From the NCBI GenBank assembly GCA_030267965.1, contig BRYA01000365.1, positions 1 through 36,333 of the forward strand: a stretch of DNA of 36,333 nt, read 5' to 3'. The translations under genes were made by a program, and so were the position numbers. The notes beneath the pieces were generated by a model that saw nothing but the letters and a program-made list of their open reading frames with translations, was not told the origin of the DNA and searched no databases. The stretch is from Triparma columacea. Its lineage: Eukaryota > Sar > Bolidophyceae > Parmales > Triparmaceae. This document shows, in pieces, positions 1 through 10,628 of this stretch. Numbering within the stretch: the first letter of the stretch is position 1; every line of letters begins with the position of its first letter.

Positions 1-193
1 CCTCTTCTCTCTCTCTTCCCTCCATCTTCAACTAACTATTCAACAACCTCTTCCTTCTTTGCTGTCAACCTCCTATCGATCTCCTTGCATTCTTTCTCCC
101 TCTTGCTAACCATCCCTTCCTTTCCCTTGCACTCAGTCTCTCTCTCTCTCCCTCCAATGCATTCTTCTTCTCCTCTTTCCCTTTCTCCCTCTT
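1..193. other. Pyrimidine-rich flank, no gene
   Basis: Almost pure C/T sequence with short TCTC runs on the + strand (G/A-rich on the other). The open frame on the minus strand is a low-complexity Glu/Lys/Arg string caused by the base composition. I see no gene. It ends abruptly where the satellite array begins. Confidence 0.6.
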
Positions 194-1440
194 GCCAATG
201 ATTAGATACGTTGCGCATCAACAATCCCTCTGAAAATCCAATGCAGTGTCGCTCTATTGTGCTAGAGCCGGAATATGTAAGTCGTGCAGTCTTCCTGAGT
301 TCAATAGTAGATGAGCTCGGTACAAAAAGGCACTACCATATTGAAGCTGATTTTCCCATCTCAAAGCCAATGATTAGATACGTTGCGCATCAACAAACCG
401 TCTGAAAATCCAATGCGGTGTCAGTCTATTGTGCTAGACCCGGAATATATAATGCGTGCAGTCTTCCTGAGTTCATTAGTAGATGGGTTCGGTACAAAAA
501 GGCACTACCATATTGAAGCTGATTTTGCCATCTCAAAGCCAATGATTAGATACGTTGCGCATCAACAATCCGTCTGAAACGCAAATCCGGTGTCAGTCTA
601 TTGTGTTAGTCCCGGAATATATAGGTCGTGCAGTGATCGTGACTTCATTAATAATAGATGAGCTTGGTCAAAAAGGCACTACCATGTTGAAGCTGATTTC
701 ACCATCTCAAAGCCAATGATTAGATACGTTGCGCATCAACAAACCGTCTGAAAATCCAATGCGGCGTCAGTCTATTGTGCTAGTCCTGGAATATATAGGT
801 CGTGCAGTGATCGTGAGTTCATTAGTAGATGGGTTCGTTGCACAAAGGCACTACCATGTTGAAGCTGATTTCACCATCTCAATCCCAATGATTAGATACG
901 TTGCGCATCAACAATCCCTCTGAAAATTCAATGCAGTGTCGCTCTTGAGTGCTAGACCCGGAATATATAGGTCGTGCAGTCTTCCTGACTTCATTAATAA
1001 TAGATGAGCTCGGTACAAAAAGGCACTACCATGTTGAAGACGGATTTCATCATCTCAATCCCAATGATTAGATACGTTGCGCATCAACAATCGCTCTGAA
1101 ACGCGAATGCGGTGTCGCTCTAGTGTGCTGGACCCGGAATATATATGTCGGTAGTGTGCCTGACATCAATAATAAACGAGAACTCAACAAATGGGCACAA
1201 ATCATGACATGTTGAAGACGGATTTCATCATCTCAATCCCAATGTTTATATACGTTGCGGGGCATAACTTTCTTTCCACTTTCATGCAGCACCTGTCGAA
1301 TGTGCTAGTTTCCGAATAATAGGGCTCATAGTGTACCTGACTTCATTAATACATGAGATTTTAACCCAAAGGCAAATAACATGTTTAATGCGGATTTCAC
1401 CAACTCTAAACCAATATTGATTTGGGTGATATTTGGAGTA
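194..1440. repeat. Tandem satellite, unit about 172 bp, 7 copies plus a decayed eighth
   Basis: The phrase CCAATGATTAGATACGTTGC recurs with its AATG at 197, 369, 541, 715, 887 and 1063, then in degenerate form at 1241 (AATGTTTATATACGTTGC) and 1413. Spacings are 172, 172, 174, 172, 176, 178 and 172. Each unit also carries TGTGCTAG.CC.GGAATATAT, a GGCACTACCAT block and a GAAGCTGATTT block. The left units are close to identical and divergence grows rightwards, with small indels changing the period. The first boundary (about 194) is sharp; the last fades near 1440. Unit length is not a multiple of three, so there is no repeated coding frame. The length is in the nucleosome-sized class typical of centromeric, subtelomeric or heterochromatic satellites; which of these applies is unknown. 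Confidence 0.93.
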
Positions 1441-1801
1441 AAGCGTCGTTGTAATGTACAGGAATCAAATTATTTAGGACGCCAACTGCATCCGTCTCTT
1501 GTACAATAGAGTTTAAAGTTAAAAGTCAAAAACCAAAAGCGAATACTAACCTACAGGGAACGACCAACCCGCTAGAGTTGTCCCTTGCCCACAGTGATTA
1601 ATCTATGAAAAAGACGCACCCAAATATATCCCGTAGGAATTCCAATAAATAATGACAAGCGCCTTCGATTCAAAAGAGATATTATATTGGTTTTGCTCTT
1701 ATACACTCTCCACTGTGGAATCTCCCTTTCCACCCCCCTATCACCCACAATTATTCCTCGGTTGATCTTCCATATCACCTTAACTCTAACTTTAACATCA
1801 T
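1441..1801. other. Spacer between satellite and kinase gene
   Basis: AT-rich, non-repetitive sequence. It probably holds the 3' UTR and polyadenylation region of the kinase gene, which ends at 1802 on the minus strand. I see no coding potential that resembles a protein. Confidence 0.5.
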
Positions 1802-4800
1802 TTATTCCTCAGCGATCTTGAAGACGTTCTTGAAGGTGGCTTTCTTCTTGCCAATTGATTCACTTAATGCCATCCCCTCCTTGATGGTGTCCCCTGCCAT
1901 GTTATCGCCTAGTATTTGTCTGATTTTGAAGTTCTCATTGTACCCGGCAATCGCGTTTGCGATCCCCATCTCTATCTTAAGGGTGCGAGGAGAAACAAAG
2001 TCCCAGCTCTCGAAGAACTTTTGGTCGTCAACTGTGGGAAGCTCGCTCCAGTCTATCTCCTCAATGCCGAGCTCTTCCTTCTCGTCCTTGTCGATCTGCT
2101 TCATCATGTCGTCATACGACTTGTAAGCCGGCTTCTCTCTGGGCGGCGGCACATTCGGAATATAGGGCGCCTCGAGGTGACACTGCTGCATGGTAATCCA
2201 GTCGAGACCGTTGAAAAACATGTGCGTTTTCAGTCCGTCAATTCCGCTGTCGTCACACCCGATCCTTGTTTTCTCGTTCGTGTCGAGGAGACCCTGGATG
2301 AAGCTCCTGGCCGTGTCGGAAATGAAGGTGGGGTATTCGACAGGCTTGTGAAGGGCCCTAAATTCAGAGTTTCCTTGGACTTGCCCCGGCCCTCCCATGG
2401 TAGTTGTCTCCTCCTCCTGGTACATGCTATCAAAAGGGCGATATCCCGTGAGGAGCTTAAAGACGGTAACGCCCAGAGACCAGTAGTCGACTGCGGCGGT
2501 GTATCCGCTCCTTTGAGACCTGGACTGTCCAAGCATCTTGACCATTTCTGGGGCCATGTACCCGTGCGTTCCCATAATACTCTGCGGCGGGCGAAGCGAG
2601 GTAGATGTATGTTGCTTTAGTTGGGGTGCAACCTTGTGCAAATACTAGCTCTCGCTTCCTTCCTTCTGGAGCTTCTCCCGTGTTCATTTATTTCCGGCCC
2701 ATCGTCATTCATTCTCACCTTCCTTCGGAAGTCCTCCTTGGGGGCTACCACACTCTGCTTCTCCTCTTCAGTGTAAAAGACGTCCCCCCCGAAGTCGGCA
2801 ACTCCTCCCATGTCTGCGAGCTTGATGTTACCGTCCTCGTTGAGGAGGACGTTGCAGGGCTTAAGGTCCCGGTACATAAGGTGGAGGTCGTGAAGGTGGG
2901 CTAAGGCTAAGGCGATTTCTGCCGCATAGAAGACGACGCGGTTCTCCTCCAGCCGATTCTCGGGGGCGTTGTCGATAGCCTCTTGGAGGTCTCCTGCGGT
3001 GGCGAGACCAAGAACGAGGATAGCGTGACCATCGGTTTGGAAAGCGTAGTCCATGTCGATGATAAAGGGGTGGTGGCACACGGCAAAGACGGTCTTCTCG
3101 GAATCGAGTCTGGACGGGTTGTCAGCATAGGTTTCAACGAGGGCGGTCTTAAGCTGGGTCTTCATGGCGTAGTGTTTTCCAGTTGACTTCTTCTTGACGT
3201 GGACAACCCTTCCAAAGCCTCCGACTCCTAGCTTAGCAATATAGTCGAAGTCTTCGACGTTAACCTTGTTGTAACTTTCCTTAAGGGACCTTTCGAGCTG
3301 TGGCAAAAGAATCGGGGGGTTAGAATTTCTGAGCCCAGGTGCCGCCTCAAGGGTTGGCTATTCTCACCTCTTCAAACTCTGGCGTTCTCTTAAATGGCAT
3401 GAATGTGTTGAGGTACATCTCTGTGAAGCAAATATGCTGGACTTCGTCGAGCACATCCTCACTGGCGAGGTATTTATTTTTTCGGAACTCCTTAACCTGT
3501 GGTGCGGGGTGGCGTTGCGAAGTGGGAGCGCAGGGGGGGTGTCGTTGTGTGTTATGTCAGTTCTTTCGCACAGTCATATCCCTTCATTCTAACCCTTCCT
3601 CCCTTTCTCCTCTCACTCACTCCCCTCGTTCCCCTCCCCTTACCTTTTCGCTCCACGCGTCTCTCAACTCCTCGCTAATGCTCCCGACCTCACAGACTGC
3701 GTCTTTCTTAATGTACTTCTCATAAATGTGCATGGCGGTACAGCGGCGGTAGTCCGCTGTGGGGATGTGGCGATACTCTTGTATCTCAGTCCAGGCGAAG
3801 AAACTCTCCTGGGTGAACTTAACCTTGGCATACTCGCCGATTATCGACTGAGCTATCGGCTCGTCAAGAAGAGAGCGCAACTCGAGGTGGCCCTTGTCGA
3901 AGTCGTCTGATGGAAGGGAGCCGTCGGCATGGTACTTTTCTGTCAACGACTTTGTAGCTGGCACGTCCTTCCACTGGGGGGTTGGGGGAGCGGGGGGGGG
4001 GAGGGGGGTAGAGGTCAGCTAACCAGTCGCAAAGGGCTCGGCAGGCGCTGTGAAGATAGCATAAGCAGAGAGGATTGGCATCTGTATCCAATCCAAATCC
4101 AGCCAATCTAATCTAATCCAGACTAACACAGACATGACCAGGGTGACAGCCAATGTTCTCGTTGCATCTCGATCCATGTCGTATGAGCTGCAAGGGCATC
4201 GCCTCGCTCCTCTCGGTTGCTCTTTGCTATTTCCCCGCTCCCCCCCTCTCCACCCATTACTTGTAACTAGAAGAACAACAGCGTGATCCCTCCAAGACCC
4301 TCTCGCTGCACAAAACCCAAAAACCACCCCATGCGTCCCCCCCAAGCGACACCAAAATCCAAAATCCAGAGAGAACAGCGTCAAATCGCAAGCCAAAACA
4401 AATAAAATCAACCAAGGGCGTCCCCAACTGACTAACCTTTGCAGAATCCCCCTGCTGTGCCATACTTGTAGCTGCGGCGAGGGATGAAGAGGGGATATGG
4501 TGTTGAGGAGGGGCGGAGTTAGCTCGATTTTACAACATCAACCAGTGTTTGATTCATGTCTTCCTCTAATCCAACAGGGTGAAACCTCTCCATCCCCGAG
4601 GATCCAATCTTCCATATCTGGCTTGGTGACCGAAGGAAATTGCGCCCGCGCAGCTTGCAACCTCCCCTTGATTTCCCCCGGCCACTTACTTTTTCTGAAG
4701 CTGTTCATTGCGGTTTGCAGGCCATCCTGTCGGCTTGATCCAGGGGCACTCTCGTTCACTAAATTCTTTGGAGATTTTGCCACAGGACTTTCGCTTCCAA

Positions 4801-4828
4801 CCGCCTCCTTCACTGCACAGTTCCCCAT
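1802..4828 (-). CDS. RGS-domain AGC protein kinase, GPCR-kinase-like, predicted N-myristoylated
   Basis: Predicted exons (transcript order): 4828-4690, 4471-4437, 3973-3644, 3496-3368, 3297-2719, 2581-1802; 663 aa; intron phases 1,0,0,0,0. An RGS fold (about residues 89-205) precedes an AGC kinase: glycine loop GVGGFGRV (235-242), Lys257, Glu278, catalytic YRDLKPCN (Asp355), DMG in place of DFG (Asp373), then GTHGYMAPE and an AGC C-tail. RGS + kinase with YRDLKP and a D-[LM]-G motif is the G-protein-coupled-receptor kinase architecture, so the likely role is phosphorylating activated receptors at a membrane. The start ATG (ACCATGG context) encodes MGNC, a consensus for N-myristoylation plus palmitoylation at Cys4. 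The activation segment is longer than usual (about 30 residues between DMG and GTHGYMAPE). Splice sites were chosen by GT-AG, phase and domain continuity. The small exon 2 (35 nt) is the least certain part. Confidence 0.85.
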
Positions 4829-5382
4829 GGTCAATAGAAGTGCCCTTCAGCGTATAGTTCCGCCTAATATCTTACTTCTCCCAAAAGGCTGGAGATTTGG
4901 CCAGTGTTGTGAGCCTCCGCAGTTAGACTAGGAAGGGGGGCCTGCCCGGTAATTTTGTGCACATCATTTGGTTTTTATTTGTTACCATTTACGCTCTGAT
5001 GTATTTTCGCTATGTTTTGTCGCTTCGCTTTTCGAAGGGTGTTACACCAACTCGAACGGTCTTTTGACTGTGGGATATATATATTATCCATCTGATTGTG
5101 TATTGGTCAAAAAATGTCCAAGTCACCATTTCAGAATGAAAAAAGAAGAATTGCAAGCTTGTCATCCTTGAATCAAATTTTGAATCCCTTCTGATTGTGC
5201 TTGTCCCTTAAGTTTTGGCTGAAGCTCGCTCAACCGACTGCAACTGCACTCATTTTGCATCCATTGTCCACGAAAGTCTCAACCAGTGGGGTCAAAATCA
5301 CTTCCCCCAATTCTCCAGGAGGCGAAGAATAGGAGAACTTCTGCTCAAGTTTTGGGTTTTAGATTGGACTGCAGATCAAAAC
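4829..5382. other. Divergent intergenic region (kinase / HNH gene)
   Basis: This region separates the minus-strand kinase start (4828) from the plus-strand HNH gene start (5383), so it should hold both promoters and 5' UTRs. Open frames here begin with TTG and show no recognisable protein. A short AT stretch (GATATATATATTATCC, near 5074) is the only promoter-like feature I see. Confidence 0.5.
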
Positions 5383-6910
5383 ATGAGTTCTGTCGGTTAT
5401 GCAATATTTTTTCTCTTGACGCTTGTTTTTTTACTCTCCACACCGTACTGCGAAGGCTACAATAGCCAGCCGAATCATATCCCAAAAACAAGAAAGGTGA
5501 AGGGGACTGCATCGGCCAAGCAGACGACCCGAATTAAGAAGACGGGGGGGACGAAGAAGTTCAATGTTATGAATCGCGGTTTGGCAAGGGCTGAGGATAC
5601 GGTGACTGATAGGTGAGATTAGGGTCCTGGTGGGTTGACCTGGTGGGGGGGGGATGTGGGATAAGCGTTGGAGCAGCATTGCGGGTTGCCGAGGTTGTTC
5701 ACTTGCTGTATGCACCCGACTGATGTGTCTCCCTACCCTAACACCCCTGATCCAACGCCCCCGTCAACCAGGTCTGGCGAGAGTCGGAAGCAAATTCCTT
5801 ACTCTGCTTTCCCCTCGCTGGTCCTTAATGCGGACTACCAGCCCCTATCCTTTACGCCTCTATCGCTCTGGTCTTGGCAGGAGGCCATCAAGGCTGTGTT
5901 CTCAGGAAGAGTCACCGTCGTAGAGAGTTATGATGTCAAGGTGAGAAGGGGAGTTGTGGGGGGGGATTCAACGACGACGACCGACGAAGACGACAACGTT
6001 AGCAACGACAACAAGGACAGCAACGACAACAAGGACAGCAACGACAACAACGACTACTACTACTACGACGACTACTACTACAAATAACAATTTTCATTTG
6101 CTCCTCCCCCTTTTTCCCAACCTTATCCCTTCCACCCCCCGCAACCCCACAAGATATCCTCGTGCTCAATCACAGTACCCCTGCCGTCGGTTATTGCTCT
6201 CCACGAATACGTTGCCCAGGATACGACTCCTAGCTTCACGAGAAGGAACATCTTCCTTCGGGACAACTACAGGTGCCAGTATTGCGGTGTCAAGGGCACC
6301 TACGGGGAGCTCACCCTAGATCACGTTGTTCCGCGGTGTAAGGGTGGTGGTTTGAACTGGGGTAACGCCGTCACTGCGTGCACAAGGTGCAACTGTCTGA
6401 AGGGCTCGCTCCCGCTCAAGGAGGCCGAGAAGAAGGTGAGAATGGGAGAGCGCGGAGGAAGGTGGTGGTGGCACACATCGATGACATTGAGTGGGGGTAA
6501 AGTATAACACTTCGCTCCCACATCAAGGCAAATAATTTTAAGGCACTAACGAAATCATTCCGCTACTCGCTCCGTCGCCGCAGCTTGGTCACAACCTCAG
6601 GATGCAACCTCGCCGTCCCACAAAGAGGGAGCTCGATAGAATGGCAAGCAGAAGGGGAGGGGTGCGTGTCCACGAGAGCTGGCTCCAATACCTGGGTAAT
6701 AACTGGGGAGAAGGTAAGAACGAGCGAAATGTCGAACGATGGGTCAGCGTGAACGAGCATGACAACGGCTGTACACAATGTATGTGCTCTCGTGTCCATA
6801 GTTTCAATAATGTCGCTATGTTTATAAACCAACCTACAACTCGTCGTACGCTCATCGCAGAGGGGGGGGGGGTCGAGATGAAAAAGGACAAAGATAAGTT
6901 GGATAAGTAG
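5383..6910 (+). CDS. HNH endonuclease-domain protein with secretory/plastid-type leader
   Basis: Predicted exons 5383-5612, 5772-5940, 6154-6435, 6584-6910; 335 aa; phases 2,0,0. Residues 1-25 form a hydrophobic signal peptide (MSSVGYAIFFLL...), followed by a Lys/Thr-rich, transit-like stretch. The core has LVLNADYQPLSF and EAIKAVFSGRVTVVESYD, the N-terminal signature of the HNH family shared by cyanobacteria and plants, then TRRNIFLRDNYRCQYCG, a zinc-binding pair CQYC (174-177) and CTRC (209-212), and LDHVVP with Asp189-His190 as the HNH catalytic segment. The tail VHESWLQYL also matches the family. A signal peptide with Tyr directly after the likely cleavage site (CEG/YNS) could mean plastid import, but the motif is not the classic Ala/Phe type. 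The intron 3 acceptor follows a CTCGCTCCGTCGCCGCAG tail. The last ~70 residues are unlike the family and may be an unspliced extension. Confidence 0.85.
5960..6085. repeat. Imperfect trinucleotide tract (ACG/AAC/ACT) in HNH intron 2
   Basis: Interrupted triplets run ACGACGACGACC..., AACGACAAC..., then CTACTACTAC. The tract lies inside intron 2 (5941-6153), so it does not encode protein in the model. It is likely length-variable. Confidence 0.75.
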
Positions 6911-7212
6911 TCTATGCATGAGGATAATCAGGCTCGTAACGTCTCTCAATGCTGGCACTCAACAGAGTAGAATATGAAAATGTTACAGTACAACTCATGA
7001 CGCGTCGGCATTTTCACGCTGAAATTTTACATCAAGTCCATTCAATTGATCCCCCCTTGATCACTTTACCAAGAATTTTCTCCCAAGGCATTCTTTCTCT
7101 TAACCAAACGATATATTTTCCAATAGAGCAATATACAAGCACCTAAAAGTATTTCGTTCATCTCTCTTGTGTGTAAAATCCCCTCAAATCTACCCCTACA
7201 AGAACTTACATC
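6911..7212. other. Intergenic region between two plus-strand genes
   Basis: It holds the 3' region of the HNH gene and the promoter of the next gene. A 65-codon ATG frame at 6949-7146 has no recognisable features and I do not call it. AT-rich sequence (GATATATTTTCC, near 7110) lies about 100 bases before the next ATG. Confidence 0.45.
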
Positions 7213-7713
7213 ATGTCCACCAGCCCTGAACCTCGACTGGTCTCCAAAAAGAACAAAAAAGCTCTCAGTTTGGATGACGTTAGTGATAGTATCGATATAT
7301 TTCTGCCCAATGTGACTGATGAAGAGCTTCGTGTGAAGCTTGAGGCCGTGAGAGATGGGGCAAACAGTGTAAGGGAGGTAAGAGAGGATGAGGAGAAAGG
7401 TGGAGTAATTTCTGCAACCACAACGAACACCATAACCCTACGAGCGCAATGATCATAATATCCGCAACTACCGCCGCGATCCTACTAACCCTCTCTATCT
7501 CCCCATCGCTCCTCGTCCCCTTCATGGCAGAATATGGGAGAGAGTAGTGGGGCTGCTGAGGTTAGCTTGGCGGACCTCATCAACGGGAGTGGCGTGAAGG
7601 CTGAAAATGAGGACGATGACCACAACGACGGGAAGAAAAGAAAGAAGGAGAAGTCGGAGAAGAAGGAGAAGAAGAAGAAGAAGAAGAAGGTTAAGGTTGA
7701 GGAGTCCAATTAA
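7213..7713 (+). CDS. Small Lys-rich protein, probably nuclear; function unknown
   Basis: Predicted exons 7213-7377 and 7531-7713; 115 aa; phase 0. I do not recognise the family. The first half is a mildly acidic, probably helical segment (LDDVSDSIDIFLPN, DEELRVKLEAVRDGAN). The second exon carries an SLADLINGSG stretch, an acidic run (ENEDDDHND), then an uninterrupted Lys/Glu tail (KKRKKEKSEKKEKKKK...) resembling a nuclear or nucleolar localisation signal. Donor GAG/GTAAGAG and acceptor CATGGCAG are canonical, and the intron ends in the CGCTCCTCG-bearing tail seen in neighbours. The stop is only 53 bases from the stop of the convergent NIP30 gene. Confidence 0.6.
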
Positions 7714-7766
7714 AAGTCATCTAAATCATCCTCCGTATCCCCCAGACCATCCCTCGCCCCCTTAAC

Positions 7767-8443
7767 TTAATCACTATCACTACCATACGCCCCAAACAAA
7801 TTGCTGCTCTCCTCAACCTTCTCCACCTTTTTCTCCACCTTCCTCTTCTTCAACTTCTTGACTTTTATCTTGACCTCCGCCACTTCCACTTTGTTGGCTT
7901 TCTCTGCCGCCTTCGCCCCCCCTCCCTCGCCCCCCCCTCCCTCGCCCCCCCCTCCCCCACCCACCCCACCCTCCACTCCGCGCTCCTTCCCCTCCCCCTC
8001 CCCCTCCCCCCCACCCCCAATATCAAGCACCCCCCCCTTCCTCATCTCTCGCGTCCTCTTGAATATCTCTACCTCCGCGTCGTCCTCCAACTTTCTCTTC
8101 TCCCTGGCCTCCGTCTTCCTCTCCAAGTAGCTGTTCAGGTGCTGCACATCCTCCTCCTCAAGAGGCCTCACCCCCATCAACGAGTTTCTTTTCTCCATCA
8201 TTGCCTCCTCCTTGTCGTCTTTGTTCTTCTGAAGCTGATCAAATAAGCCAATTCCACCTAGATAAGGACAAAATGGAGTTAGAAAAAGACGGTAATGTAC
8301 ATTTTTGACCTGTCCCACTCACCGCTGCTCTTGGCATTCCTCCTCATGTTTGCCGTTTCAGCATTTTCGATCTGCTGCTCGGTTTCATCGTTCACACCGT
8401 CTGCTACTTGAAGGACACTGGACGCGACGAAGTTCAACGACAT
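7767..8443 (-). CDS. NIP30/FAM192A (PSME3IP1) family protein
   Basis: Predicted exons 8443-8323 and 8257-7767; 203 aa; phase 1. The conserved NIP30 core is present: LFDQLQKNKDDKEEAMMEK, then RPLEEEDVQHLNSYL, corresponding to the family's 'LYERLQEQKDKK... GLDEDE..FL' region, and a C-terminal NLFGAYGSDSD that mirrors the family's Ala-Tyr-Ser-Asp ending. The animal protein is a nuclear partner of the proteasome activator PA28-gamma; in an alga that role is only inferred. A Gly/Glu low-complexity linker (about residues 125-165) and a Lys/Val-rich basic stretch lie between core and tail. The N-terminal MSLNFVASSVL comes from exon 1, whose ATG opens the frame. Confidence 0.8.
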
Positions 8444-8629
8444 CGGTGAAACACTTTGAGGGAAAAGGGAAAATGAGGGAGCGAAAATGGATGAAAAACA
8501 ACAAAAACCCCAAAAGTCTCTGCTCCCAAATCGGTTTATTGGCGATAAATTTGTCTTTATTACTCTTCAAGGTTTCAACAATTCTCTGGGTTCCACTATA
8601 AACCCTCAGTGAGCACAAAAAGACCAAAT

Positions 8630-10101
8630 ATGGCTCCCAAAGCTAACCTCCCACCGAGACTGCAGATCCTTCCAAATTTTGAGCCCTCTCCTGCGTTCTT
8701 GAAGCTTTCAGACCTCATCGTCGACGGTAAAGTGAGAATTTCTCGAGATAGGGGGAGGGAGCTTCCGTGCTTCGCTCTCATTCCATCACAAACAAAGCCC
8801 TAACCCTCCGCCTTCCCCCTCCACATCCCCACTCTCTCACAGTGGATGCTCGTCAGGCTGCACTTGAATAAAGTGACCCTGACGAATGAGAAATCTCTGC
8901 TCTCCCTCCTCTATACCCACAAGGCTGATCACCTCACGATAGCCTCCGCAATTTCCTGTTTGAGGTGAGGCCAACCTTCTCCTTCCCTCCCCCCACCTTC
9001 TCTCCTCGCACCACGCTAACTCCGTTTCTATTCCTCCCCCAACTCCCCCCATTCGCAGGCGCTCGCCTGATCTCCTCCTTCCTTCCGTCCTCCACGGTGG
9101 TTTTGACAGTTGCCCTCTCAGGCTTTCCTATAACGCCCTGAACTCCGCTCCTTCGACGACCGGTGCTCGAACTCTCTTCCTCCTGGCCTCAGTTGTTGGA
9201 CTATGGCGAGTTTTCGACGTTCCGGCCCCATTGTCCTGGGTCTTTTCCGTCAATACGAGGTGAGAATGGACCAGAAGAGGAGGAAGGAGGAAGAAAAACG
9301 CACCTTAATTGATCCACTCGACTCTAAACACCTTTCCGAAACTCGCTTCGTTTCACTCGCCACAACGTAGCGTCTCGGAACACCTCAATTCCTTCTATGT
9401 TGAGCTGCTTTCGAAGATCGACCTTCAGGATTCCGGACTTTCCATCAAGACAAGGAACAAGCGCCCAGCTCCAGGGGCTACGAACGCGCTCCTCTCCCCT
9501 TCCTTCAGGATGCCAAAGCTCAGACAGAGGAAGTCCCCCCTCCAGTTAAAAGCTCACTCCGACAAAGATTCTTCGCCCCCCTCCGTTCTGCCAACAGCAG
9601 CAGATTTGAGGTTGGCATTGGTGCAATATCGCACCGTTGCCGTCAGGCGGGCCCTCCTCAGCGCCTTGGCAAAAAGGTGAGATTTAATGCACGAAGTTAC
9701 ATTCATTATGTGCTGCCTCACACGCGCGCACACACACACGCACACGCACACATGCTTGTGGCAGGAGGGTCCAAAGGGGCGGAAGAAGTGGAGATGGAGT
9801 TGGGTGGCTAGGCCTCGTTGAGAGGGTCTGCATGGAGGGAAAACTAGAGAAGATTGTCGTTGGATTCGTTGGAGGGTTCTACGAAGACAGATTGGCTGAC
9901 ATTGGGAGGTTGCAGGATGTGGTTCTTCAACTTCGTTCAGACTTGGGTGATCTCAGTCCACCCATCACATCCCCTCTTCTCTCTCCGTTGAATCTCTCCC
10001 CCTTTCTCGCGGAGAGCGACCGCCCCCAGAAGAAGAGTCCAGAGTTCGGTGAGCTCGGAGGCGAACGCAACAGAAAGACTCGAAGGATCTCTGAGCTTTG
10101 A
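8630..10101 (+). CDS. Unrecognised 355-aa protein, five exons
   Basis: Predicted exons 8630-8731, 8843-8964, 9059-9259, 9371-9676, 9765-10101; phases 0,2,2,2. All junctions keep one open frame over 1068 nt, which is strong support that the gene is real, but I do not recognise the family. Visible features: a helical Leu-rich N-terminal half (LSLLYTHKADHLTIASAISCL), a hydrophobic segment GARTLFLLASVVGLWRVF (about 105-125) that may be buried or membrane-associated, a basic linker (KLRQRKS), two further helical stretches, and a Ser/Pro-rich basic tail. Introns 2-4 all split an AG/G codon. Intron 4 contains a CA/CACG microsatellite. The stop is 44 bases from the stop of the convergent BART gene. 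Confidence 0.7.
9719..9752. repeat. CA/CG dinucleotide microsatellite in an intron
   Basis: CACACGCGCGCACACACACACG and neighbouring CACACG units, inside intron 4 (9677-9764) of the unrecognised gene, just upstream of its acceptor (TTGTGGCAG). Confidence 0.8.
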
Positions 10102-10145
10102 AGATTTGGAGATAGCAGATAAATGGATAGATACGTGAAATTTTG

Positions 10146-10628
10146 TCAAAGCCCGAGCATTTCCGCGTCTTCCATTGCCCTCTTGTTCTTCTTCTCCTCC
10201 TTCTCCATACGCTGAGCAAAGGAGGAGAAGTCGAGCGCCGCAAGCAGATTGCTGACAAGGCCTCTGATGTCATCTCCATGTTCATCCACGGCTTGGCATT
10301 CGCCCTCGTCGTCCTTCAATTCTCCTCCCTTGCCCCTCAATCCCAAGTGAAGCGCCTCAACCACTGCCTCTTCTGTTACTCCCTCCTTCTTGCAGAAACT
10401 TTCCATCTCCTTGGCAAAAAGTCCTTCGTAATACACGAAAGCCTCGTATGTACGGTGGCTGTATTCCTTGTCATCTTTGTCGTCGTTCGAAAACGCAGCC
10501 CCGTATGAACTATAGAAGTCTCGAAATGTCCTCTTGATCTCATTGCTGTCGAAGTACTCTAAGAGGGCTTCAAGAATTGGATCCATTGAGGATATCCCGT
10601 CGATCGGGGACGGTGCTCGGGGGGGCAT
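10146..10628 (-). CDS. BART-domain protein (ARL2-binding / CFAP36-like)
   Basis: Single exon, 160 aa. Residues about 15-95 match the BART fold, the binder of Arl2/Arl3 small GTPases: PILEALLEYFDSNEIKRTFR, FYSSYGAAF, then KEYSHRTYEAFVYYEGLFAK, corresponding to the family's 'F..F...Y...F....E.KLEYT.I...Y..L.E..IE' pattern. A C-terminal segment LDFSSFAQRMEKEEKKNKRA resembles the DDFxxFxxMMxxKN region of CFAP36. Likely roles are in cilia or GTPase-dependent trafficking. An acidic patch (DDEGECQAVDEHGDD) separates the two parts. The ATG is the first in frame. The gene is convergent with the 355-aa gene and lies downstream of the 432-aa gene on the same strand. Confidence 0.72.
   Translation of the reverse strand: MPPRAPSPIDGISSMDPILEALLEYFDSNEIKRTFRDFYSSYGAAFSNDDKDDKEYSHRTYEAFVYYEGLFAKEMESFCKKEGVTEEAVVEALHLGLRGKGGELKDDEGECQAVDEHGDDIRGLVSNLLAALDFSSFAQRMEKEEKKNKRAMEDAEMLGL

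Noticed and set aside
211..923. Three similar 64-codon frames, apparently a small gene family
   Set aside because: They are the same satellite unit read three times; the unit is not a multiple of three and the frames depend on non-ATG starts and chance.
194..1440. Regular repeat that might suggest a CRISPR array
   Set aside because: The whole 172-bp unit repeats with no unique spacers, and the genome is eukaryotic.
1916..2620. 234-codon plus-strand frame opposite the kinase
   Set aside because: Shadow of the GC-rich kinase exon; no domain or sensible composition.
2582..2718. Apparent frameshift splitting the kinase domain
   Set aside because: A canonical phase-0 GT-AG intron joins AAG to AGT ATT ATG exactly at the GTHGYMAPE segment.
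6949..7146. 65-codon ATG frame between the HNH and Lys-rich genes
   Set aside because: No homology, domain, or splice support; AT-rich intergenic composition.
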